Positions 1 to 4,401 of a stretch of DNA of 5,287 nucleotides are shown here, piece by piece (within the stretch, counting starts at the first letter, position 1; each line of letters begins with the position of its first letter). Source of the stretch: Oscillospiraceae bacterium (GTDB lineage Bacteria > Bacillota > Clostridia > Oscillospirales > UBA929); NCBI GenBank assembly GCA_009784085.1, contig WRCJ01000092.1, positions 1 through 5,287 on the forward strand, given 5' to 3'. The notes beneath the pieces are model-generated. The model worked only from the letters and a program-made list of their open reading frames with translations. It was not told the origin of the DNA and ran no database searches. The position numbers and the translations under genes were made by a program.

Positions 1-88
1 CGCCGTCAAGACCAGCAGCGCGGTCGTCACCGTCATTGATGTCTACGCGCAAACTTACTTGACCATCACATTCAACGTCACGAGCTAA
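1..88 (+). CDS. C-terminal end of an unidentified protein (5' truncated by window)
   Basis: An open frame enters from the left edge (complete codons from position 2) and ends at TAA 86-88. The 28 visible residues end in ...YLTITFNVTS. They alternate hydrophobic and polar residues (VVTVIDVY, YLTITFNV), which suggests beta strands such as those ending a surface or Ig-like domain, but this is only an impression. No motif, anchor or family can be recognised from so short a piece. A strong stem-loop begins 12 bases after the stop, which supports a real gene end. The other two plus frames are closed or lack a comparable open reading. Confidence 0.55.
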   Translation, partial: AVKTSSAVVTVIDVYAQTYLTITFNVTS

Positions 89-99
89 TTTACCGCAAA

Positions 100-136
100 G
101 CAAAGGGGCTGTTGGTGCTTCCAACAGCCCCTTTGC
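100..136 (+). terminator. Strong stem-loop, probable intrinsic terminator
   Basis: The arms GCAAAGGGGCTGTTGG (100-115) and CCAACAGCCCCTTTGC (121-136) are perfectly complementary over 16 bp around a 5-base loop (TGCTT). The hairpin starts 12 bases after the upstream stop codon, where a Rho-independent terminator is expected. The U-tract is poor: the 3' arm ends in CCCCTTTGC and is followed by ATGAAAAAAAA rather than a T run. Termination may therefore rely on the short TTT inside the stem, or the hairpin may mainly protect the 3' end. On the minus strand the sequence after the hairpin begins TTTGCGG, also a weak tract. Confidence 0.7.
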
Positions 137-149
137 ATGAAAAAAAAGG

Positions 150-178
150 TGGATCATTCTTCCCCAATGCGATATAAT
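150..178 (+). promoter_or_regulatory. Probable sigma-A promoter of the MerR-family gene
   Basis: A perfect -10 box TATAAT lies at 173-178. With a 17-bp spacer the -35 position is TGGATC (150-155), which matches TTGACA at only three of six bases. Transcription would start near 185, giving a leader of about 24 bases before the ATG at 209. Many MerR-family regulators autoregulate through a promoter with a 19-bp spacer. I see no convincing 19-bp -35 here and no clear dyad operator, so autoregulation is not supported directly. Confidence 0.55.
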
Positions 179-190
179 ACAGCTAATGGC

Positions 191-197
191 AAAGGAG
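191..197 (+). promoter_or_regulatory. Shine-Dalgarno site that decides the MerR start
   Basis: AAAGGAG precedes the ATG at 209 by 11 bases. An in-frame ATG at 137 abuts the stem-loop, has no ribosome-binding sequence and lies upstream of the promoter. An in-frame GTG at 200 is too close to this site (2 bases). The ATG at 209 is therefore the best start. Confidence 0.65.
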
Positions 198-208
198 ATG
201 TGACGGGC

Positions 209-1039
209 ATGAAAAGGTATCTATCCATCAAAGAGTTCTCCCAACTATCCGGCGTCGAGACCACGACCTTGCGGTATTGGGACGAAATCGGTCTATTTTG
301 CCCGGTGAGACGCAATCCGGAGACCAATTACCGGTATTATACGCCGCAACAGGTCATCGCGGTCAATTTCGTCGCGGTCATGAGCAACCTGAATGTGCCC
401 CTGCGGACCATCAACGATCTGTTGAGCGTGCGCGATCCGGAGACTGTCATCGACGTCATCGAACGGCAGGAGAGGCGGCTCAATATGGAGATGCACCGCC
501 TGCGGGAGAGTTTTACGATCATCCAAACGCGGCGCAACCTGATTCGAATGGGAGCGAGGGCGAAGCCAAACGAGATCTCCCTCGTCGAACTGCCGGAGAG
601 CGCGTATGTCCTGGGATCCCCCAACGATTTTAAGGCGGACGAGCCGTTTTATGAACCATTCATGCGGTTTTGCCAAAACGCGGACGGCTTGCGCATCAAC
701 CTCAACTATCCCATCGGCGGTTGCCACGACAGCATGGAGAGCTTTCTGGGGTCGCCGGGCCAGCCGGATTATTTCTTCTCCGTCGATCCCACCGGCAACG
801 CCAAGCAGCCAGCCGGGACATATATGGTCGGATACTCGAGCGGCTATTATGGCGAGTTCGGGGATTTGCCCGAAAAAATGGCCGCTTTCGCCGAGGAACG
901 CGAACTCGACTGCTGCGGCATCGTATATGCGGTCTATCTGCTGGACGAGATCTGTATCAAAGATCCGGATCAATATTTGGCGCAGGTGTGCGTTGCTGTT
1001 TCCCCCAAACACATGCTGCCGGAAGGGTTTTGCGATTAG
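209..1039 (+). CDS. MerR-family transcriptional regulator with GyrI/BmrR-like effector domain
   Basis: This 276-residue protein is a likely DNA-binding regulator that remodels a promoter when a small ligand binds. Residues 4-49 are a typical MerR winged helix-turn-helix: YLSIKEFSQLSGV, then TTLRYWDEIGL and YRYYTPQQV. Residues ~50-75 continue the DNA-binding domain, and ~77-114 form a long helix rich in E, R and L (VIERQERRLNMEMHRLRE) that would be the dimerising coiled coil. Residues ~123-276 resemble the ligand-binding domain of BmrR/GyrI-type proteins, with the late motif YAVYLLDEICIKDPDQYLAQV typical of that fold. The overall size matches BmrR (about 280). In BmrR-like proteins this domain binds hydrophobic cations or other drugs; the ligand here is unknown. 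No efflux pump or other obvious target lies beside it. The gene has its own promoter and converges on the ABC importer operon, overlapping its last gene by 4 bp. The ATG at 209 was chosen for its Shine-Dalgarno site and because the family begins just before this motif. Confidence 0.9.
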   Translation: MKRYLSIKEFSQLSGVETTTLRYWDEIGLFCPVRRNPETNYRYYTPQQVIAVNFVAVMSNLNVPLRTINDLLSVRDPETVIDVIERQERRLNMEMHRLRESFTIIQTRRNLIRMGARAKPNEISLVELPESAYVLGSPNDFKADEPFYEPFMRFCQNADGLRINLNYPIGGCHDSMESFLGSPGQPDYFFSVDPTGNAKQPAGTYMVGYSSGYYGEFGDLPEKMAAFAEERELDCCGIVYAVYLLDEICIKDPDQYLAQVCVAVSPKHMLPEGFCD

Positions 1040-1806
1040 CAATACCGTTCTAGGAAACGCCGCATACGCTCGCTGGACGGGTTGTCCAGCGTCGTGGCCG
1101 GCGGGCCGTATTCGATAATGACGCCTTCATCCATAAACATGATTTCGTCGGCGACGCCCCGGGCAAACTCCATTTCATGGGTCACGATGATCATGGTGGT
1201 GTGGCCGTCGGCCAATCCGCGGATCACCCGGAGGACCTCGCCGGTCAGTTCCGGATCCAACGCCGAGGTGGGTTCGTCGAAACATAAAATATCGGGGCCC
1301 ATCGCCAAAGCCCGGGCGATGGCCACCCGTTGTTGCTGGCCGCCGGATAGCTGGTGGGGGTAGTGATCCCGCTTGTCCTCCAAGCCGATTTGCGCCAAGA
1401 GAGCTAAGCCTTGGTCGCGAATGCCTTCGAGGACTTCGCGGCTTGCCTCGCCGCGCGTTTTGGCCATCAGCCGCCTGGCCAGCGTCACGTTTTGCAACGC
1501 GGTGTATTGGGGAAACAGGTTGAAAGACTGGAACACCAGCCCAAAGTGCAGGCGTTTTTCCCGGATGCCCTGCTCATTGTGGCGAGAGCGTTCGTCGGCG
1601 TCAAACAAGACCTCGCCGCGCACCAAAATACGCCCCTCGTTCGGCCGCTCCAAAAAATTCAGGCAACGCAACAGCGTGGTTTTCCCGCTACCCGAGGCGC
1701 CGATGACCGCCAGGGTACGGCCCTTTTCCAGCGTGAAGCTGATGTCCTGCAACACCTCGGATGATCCAAACCACTTGCTCAAATTCTGCACTTCCAATAT
1801 GGCCAT
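1036..1806 (-). CDS. Polar amino acid ABC transporter, ATP-binding protein (GlnQ-like)
   Basis: This 256-residue cytoplasmic ATPase energises amino acid uptake and is the last gene of the importer operon. All nucleotide-binding motifs are intact: Walker A GASGSGKTT (36-44), Q-loop at Q93 (VFQSFNLFP), signature LSGGQQQR (153-160), Walker B ILCFDE with catalytic E178, D-loop SALD (181-184) and switch H210 (VTHEM). Length and the QSFNLFPQYTALQNV stretch fit the polar-amino-acid (GlnQ/HisP) group. A slightly longer loop than usual (about 69-86, rich in D, E, R) precedes the Q-loop. The ATG at 1806 begins MAILEVQNLSK, the normal start of the family. An in-frame TTG four codons upstream (1818) has the purine stretch GGGGA directly against it, leaving no spacing. 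The 56-base gap to the permease gene is AT-rich and contains two copies of ATATAAC but no convincing promoter. Its TAA stop lies inside the end of the convergent MerR gene. The substrate cannot be read from this subunit. Confidence 0.93.
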   Translation of the reverse strand: MAILEVQNLSKWFGSSEVLQDISFTLEKGRTLAVIGASGSGKTTLLRCLNFLERPNEGRILVRGEVLFDADERSRHNEQGIREKRLHFGLVFQSFNLFPQYTALQNVTLARRLMAKTRGEASREVLEGIRDQGLALLAQIGLEDKRDHYPHQLSGGQQQRVAIARALAMGPDILCFDEPTSALDPELTGEVLRVIRGLADGHTTMIIVTHEMEFARGVADEIMFMDEGVIIEYGPPATTLDNPSSERMRRFLERYC

Positions 1807-1862
1807 GCCCGTTACCAATCCCCAGTTATATTCATTGTTATATTTCGTAAAACGGATTTAAA

Positions 1863-2507
1863 TTATGCCTTAAAATAGCTCATGCGTTTCTCGATGTAGC
1901 CGAACAGCAGGGTCAAGATCCCCACGAACAGCAGATAGAAGGCCCCGGTGTAGAACAGCGGCCAAAGGAGGCCCCGGGACGCCAGCAATTCCGCTTCCTT
2001 CAGGACTTCCACAACGACAATCACCCTGGCCAAAGCGGTATCTTTGACCAAGGTGATGACCTCGTTGGACATAGGCGCCGTGATGCGCTTGACGACCTGT
2101 AGCAGCACGACGCGAAAGAACACTTGGGATTTTGTCATGCCCAGCACCTGGCCCGCCTCGTATTGGCTACGGGAGATGCTCTGGATGCCGCCCCTGAATA
2201 TCTCGCTAAAATAGCAGGCGTAATTGATGGAAAAAGCGATGACCGCCGCGTTGAACCGCTCGGTGATGGGTTGCTGGAACAGGATGCCCGGCACGTAATA
2301 GATGATGAAGATCTGCAACATCAGGGGGATGCCCCGGACGATCCACACGATAACCTTCACGAGGTAGCGCAACGGCGCGAACCTCGACATGGAACCGAAG
2401 GAAATGACCAGCCCCAACGGAAGCGAGAACACCAGCGTGAGGGCGAAGAGCAACATTGTCTTTTGAAAACCGCCCCATAGGATCAGCGTGACATCCCAAA
2501 ACCCCAT
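1863..2507 (-). CDS. Polar amino acid ABC transporter, permease protein
   Basis: This 214-residue inner-membrane permease belongs to the HisM/GlnP family. Hydrophobic segments lie at about residues 15-37, 48-75, 86-104 and 184-207, with a less hydrophobic membrane stretch around 150-170, for roughly five helices. The family motif VRGIPLMLQIFIIYY is at about 57-71. The cytoplasmic EAA loop that docks on the ATPase is at 117-137 (YEAGQVLGMTKSQVFFRVV), preceded by EIFRGGIQSI. Only one permease is encoded, so a homodimer is the likely arrangement. The ATG at 2507 has AAGGAAG (2518-2512) four bases upstream, a good Shine-Dalgarno site. It sits 33 bases after the receptor gene and 56 bases before the ATPase gene, on the same strand and presumably the same transcript. 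Confidence 0.93.
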   Translation of the reverse strand: MGFWDVTLILWGGFQKTMLLFALTLVFSLPLGLVISFGSMSRFAPLRYLVKVIVWIVRGIPLMLQIFIIYYVPGILFQQPITERFNAAVIAFSINYACYFSEIFRGGIQSISRSQYEAGQVLGMTKSQVFFRVVLLQVVKRITAPMSNEVITLVKDTALARVIVVVEVLKEAELLASRGLLWPLFYTGAFYLLFVGILTLLFGYIEKRMSYFKA

Positions 2508-2523
2508 CGTTCTTCCTTACTCA

Positions 2524-2547
2524 CTTACTTGTTTATTTTCTTACTTG
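2524..2547 (-). repeat. Two direct copies of CAAGTAAG with 16-bp period at the receptor/permease junction
   Basis: On the minus strand CAAGTAAG occurs at 2547-2540 and again at 2531-2524. The first copy contains the receptor gene's TAA stop. A related GTAAGGAAG follows and provides the permease ribosome-binding site. The arrangement looks like a small local duplication of the end-of-gene sequence, leaving several stop codons in different frames before the permease start. No function is evident. Confidence 0.5.
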
Positions 2548-3350
2548 CCGAAACTCGTGTCCAGCAGGTAGGAGTTCTGCAATTTATACTTTTCCGCCAG
2601 CGTGGCCAATGTACCGGCTTCGTCCAGTTCCTTCATGGCTTTATTGACCTTGGCCGTCAAATCGCTGCCCTTTTTAAACCCAACGGCGTATACCTCGGCA
2701 TCCAGTTGCACGGCCCTGGCAATGGCAAGGTCGGCGTAATCCCCCGTGCCCGCGATCTGTTGCGCCAACAGGATATCGACGATGGCGCAGTCCGACGCGC
2801 CGGATTTGACCTCGACGAAGGCGCTCATCTGCGTCGACAATTTGATGATTTTATCTTCGGCGGTGAGTTTCTTGGCCTCCCCCTCGCCCGCCGACGAGGC
2901 TTCCACCGCGATGTTCTTGCCGCTTAGGGCGTCTTTGGTAGAAAGCTCCCCGATCCTGTCCGCCAAGACGACGACGCACTGCTGGTTGAGCATATAGCTG
3001 TAAGTCATGTCCGCCAACTCGGCCCTAGGCGTGCCATCTTCGTCTGAGTTAGCCGTCAAGCCGTTCCAAATGCAGGTGATGGCGCCGGAATTCAGCTCGT
3101 CGAACTTACGATCCCAATCGATCAGTTGAAACTCCACTTCCATGCCCAGCTTTTGGCCCACCAATTGGGCAAATTCGGTGTCGAACCCGGTCCATACATT
3201 GTTTTCCCGGTAATTCATGGGTTTATACTCGGTGATGCCGCAAATCAGTTTCCCGCCACTGCCGCCACCGCCGCCGCTGCACGACGACAAAGCCGCGATC
3301 GCTACCAGCGCCATGGCCACCGCCATCACGCGCCATAAAGACCTTTTCAT
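2541..3350 (-). CDS. Amino acid ABC transporter substrate-binding lipoprotein
   Basis: This 269-residue extracytoplasmic receptor captures the ligand for the importer. It starts with a lipoprotein signal peptide: basic MKRSLWR, a hydrophobic core at ~8-20, and the lipobox LSSC with acylated C24. A flexible linker of Gly and Ser (26-33) follows. The mature domain is a type II periplasmic-binding fold of the polar-amino-acid (SBP_bac_3) family. Visible motifs are TGFDTEFAQLVGQKLG, IDWDRKFDELNSGAITCIWNGLT and, toward the C-terminus, CAIVDILLAQQI. An Arg in GTPRAELADMTYSYM sits where this family usually has the residue that holds the ligand alpha-carboxylate. The motif YKPMNY just after the linker varies from the usual forms. 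Ligand specificity cannot be assigned. The ATG at 3350 is preceded by AGAGGG (3363-3358) at a 7-base spacing. It is the first gene after the promoter at 3414-3387, the usual position for the most abundant component. Confidence 0.93.
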   Translation of the reverse strand: MKRSLWRVMAVAMALVAIAALSSCSGGGGGSGGKLICGITEYKPMNYRENNVWTGFDTEFAQLVGQKLGMEVEFQLIDWDRKFDELNSGAITCIWNGLTANSDEDGTPRAELADMTYSYMLNQQCVVVLADRIGELSTKDALSGKNIAVEASSAGEGEAKKLTAEDKIIKLSTQMSAFVEVKSGASDCAIVDILLAQQIAGTGDYADLAIARAVQLDAEVYAVGFKKGSDLTAKVNKAMKELDEAGTLATLAEKYKLQNSYLLDTSFGK

Positions 3351-3386
3351 AAACTAACCCTCTTTCTAAAAAAATAATACTCTTTC

Positions 3387-3414
3387 ATTATACCATGTTA
3401 AAGCAATAAATCAA
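3387..3414 (-). promoter_or_regulatory. Strong extended -10 promoter of the amino acid importer operon
   Basis: Reading the minus strand, the -35 box TTGATT (3414-3409) and the -10 box TATAAT (3392-3387) are separated by 16 bp. The -10 is preceded by TGG, giving the extended form TGnTATAAT. Transcription would start near 3380, leaving a leader of about 30 bases before the receptor ATG at 3350. That leader is too short for a riboswitch or attenuator. No clear operator dyad overlaps the boxes. Confidence 0.75.
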
Positions 3415-3441
3415 GAGGCAAGCGCAAATCCATTCATTTTT

Positions 3442-3463
3442 GCCATTTCGCCATTTCGCCATT
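3442..3463. repeat. Short tandem repeat, GCCATTTC unit, 2.75 copies
   Basis: GCCATTTC occurs at 3442-3449 and 3450-3457, then GCCATT at 3458-3463. It begins two bases beyond the thiN stop codon and lies between that gene and the importer promoter. No stem-loop with a T run is visible in 3415-3465, so thiN lacks a recognisable intrinsic terminator here. Transcription from rsgA–thiN may read into the importer operon. Confidence 0.75.
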
Positions 3464-3465
3464 GC

Positions 3466-4158
3466 CTATTCGTTCCTTTCGGAAAGCATGACCAGCGCGC
3501 GCCCGGCCAGCGTGACGGCCACCGTGTCCGCACCGGGCAACGGTTCGTTGCTGAGGGCCATGGGCCGAGCCCTCGCCAGTGCCGCGCCCTGCAGGGGGAA
3601 GCGCAAGCCCTCCAACGTCACGCCTTCGCAACATCTGTCCAACGCCAGCAAGGATAAATACCGGTAGCCTCGCGCCTCGGGCAACGCCAGGCGCCCGCCC
3701 GTGTGCAACAGGATCAGGTTATCGTCGTCCAACAGCCGAGCGGGCGCGCCGCGTTCGGCGCAATACTCCAGCAAGCCCAAGTTGCCCAGGAAATGATCCA
3801 GGCGCGGCCCTCCGGTGCAACCCAGGAGAAGAAAGACGCCGCATCCCTTCGCCAAGCCATAGTCCACGCAGGCATGCGTGTCGGTGATGTCCTTGTCGCG
3901 GGGCAGGCGCACAATCTCCACGCCTTCGGGGATATCCGCGCCCGCGCCAGCGCCCGCGCCCGCGCCCCCCGAATCGCCATCGCCGATCAGCGCGTGCGGC
4001 AGGAGGCCCTCCCGCCGCGCGTGGCGCCAACCGCCATCGGCGCATAGCAGGAGATCCCCTGGGCACAGGCGCGCCGCGCGGAGGGCGTGCGCGCCCACCG
4101 GGGCGGCGCCCAACACGACGCAACGCCGAACATGACCATTGTTGGCGGTCGTAACCAT
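3466..4158 (-). CDS. thiN: Thiamine pyrophosphokinase (thiamine diphosphokinase)
   Basis: This cytoplasmic enzyme transfers pyrophosphate from ATP to thiamine to give thiamine diphosphate. Counting from the ATG at 4158 (230 residues), family motifs appear in order: RRCVVLGAAP (11-20), CADGG (39-43), LIGDGDS (57-63), LPRDKDITDTHA (85-96), LLLGCTGGPRLDHFLGNLGLLEY (110-132), GYRYLSLLALD (164-174) and LSNE (202-205). Two things are odd. The motif usually written GDFDS/GDLDS reads GDGDS here, and a Gly-Ala run (64-74) follows it, encoded by a hexanucleotide repeat; the aspartates are kept. The frame is open to an ATG at 4227, which would add 23 residues (MPYIIVRFWGW...) unlike the family. Neither start has a good Shine-Dalgarno site, so the start is uncertain; 4158 fits the usual length of about 210 residues better. 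The gene lies downstream of rsgA as in Bacillus-type operons, without the intervening rpe. Confidence 0.9.
   Translation of the reverse strand: MVTTANNGHVRRCVVLGAAPVGAHALRAARLCPGDLLLCADGGWRHARREGLLPHALIGDGDSGGAGAGAGAGADIPEGVEIVRLPRDKDITDTHACVDYGLAKGCGVFLLLGCTGGPRLDHFLGNLGLLEYCAERGAPARLLDDDNLILLHTGGRLALPEARGYRYLSLLALDRCCEGVTLEGLRFPLQGAALARARPMALSNEPLPGADTVAVTLAGRALVMLSERNE
3938..3967. repeat. Hexanucleotide microsatellite GCGCCC x5 inside thiN
   Basis: Five consecutive 6-bp units run from 3938 to 3967: GCGCCC, GCGCCA, GCGCCC, GCGCCC, GCGCCC. On the coding strand they specify Gly-Ala dipeptides directly after the GDGDS motif. The unit is a multiple of three, so copy-number changes would lengthen or shorten a loop without shifting the frame. 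Confidence 0.9.
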
Positions 4159-4249
4159 GCATTTTTGCGCGTCGCCATGGCTGTCCGTGATTACCCACCC
4201 CCAGAAACGAACGATGATATACGGCATGAATCCCGGTGCGTCGTTGTAG

Positions 4250-4271
4250 GGGACGCGCCCCTGCGCGTCCC
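4250..4271. other. Perfect 9-bp hairpin in the first repeat copy
   Basis: GGGACGCGC (4250-4258) and GCGCGTCCC (4263-4271) pair perfectly around the loop CCCT. The corresponding place in the second copy (from 4316) pairs at eight of nine positions, because an A is replaced by C. In a minus-strand rsgA–thiN transcript this would be a stable stem. No T run follows on either strand, so it is not an ordinary intrinsic terminator. Confidence 0.75.
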
Positions 4272-4320
4272 GCCGCCGTGGTTACGGGGACCTACGCGGT
4301 GCGTCGTCGTTGTAGGGGCC

Positions 4321-4389
4321 GCGCCGCCGCGCGTCCCGCCGCCGCGCCGCCGCGCGTCCCGCCGCCGCGCCCCCGCGCGTCCCGCCGCC
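4321..4389. repeat. Three tandem copies of a 23-bp GC-rich unit
   Basis: Units lie at 4321-4343, 4344-4366 and 4367-4389. The first two are identical and the third differs at one base (G to C at unit position 6). A partial fourth unit, GCGCC, follows at 4390-4394. A separate copy at 4255-4277 differs from the third unit at a single base (C to T at unit position 8). Each unit contains GCGCGTCCCGCCGCC. Near-identity points to recent amplification or gene conversion. Confidence 0.9.
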
Positions 4390-4401
4390 GCGCCAACGAC
4401 A

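Larger units (their letters stand above)
4235..4400. repeat. Compound GC-rich repeat element between rsgA and thiN
   Basis: This is the only substantial non-coding stretch in the right half. It has a two-part architecture. A head, GGTGCGTCGTTGTAGGGG (4235-4252), is followed by one 23-bp body (4255-4277). A second head (4298-4318) carries an extra CGT and is followed by three tandem bodies (4321-4389). The spacer 4278-4297 includes ACGGGGAC and may be a decayed head. The region is framed by GTCGTTG (4240-4246, again at 4306-4312) and its inverted copy CAACGAC (4394-4400). The 23-bp unit is not a multiple of three and the region lies outside both genes, so the Arg/Pro/Ala-rich open frames across it are unlikely to be real. 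It resembles a dispersed intergenic hairpin repeat of the kind many bacterial genomes carry, but dispersal cannot be seen from one window. Confidence 0.8.

Noticed and set aside
137..208. A 24-residue N-terminal extension of the MerR protein from ATG 137
   Set aside because: It starts directly against the hairpin, has no ribosome-binding site and lies upstream of the likely promoter. The family begins just before the helix-turn-helix, as at 209.
293..1042. A 249-codon minus-strand open frame opposite the MerR gene
   Set aside because: The plus strand encodes a clear MerR and effector domain here. The minus frame has no recognisable motif and is an antisense shadow.
1807..1862. Internal promoter in the AT-rich gap before the ATPase gene (two ATATAAC boxes)
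   Set aside because: No matching -35 box at suitable spacing was found, and the gene fits as the third cistron of the operon.
4097..4130. Possible homology between the start of thiN (minus-strand TGCGTCGTGTTGGG) and the repeat head (TGCGTCGTTGTAGGGG)
   Set aside because: Only about eight bases match exactly, in GC-rich sequence. The thiN stretch encodes the expected family motif RRCVVLGAAP, so chance similarity is the simpler explanation.
4159..4227. A 23-residue N-terminal extension of ThiN from ATG 4227
   Set aside because: The residues do not resemble the family and no good Shine-Dalgarno precedes them. It is kept only as an alternative start, since 4158 also lacks a clear site.
4321..4394. 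Tandem repeat as a CRISPR array
   Set aside because: The 23-bp units are directly contiguous with no unique spacers, and no cas gene is nearby.
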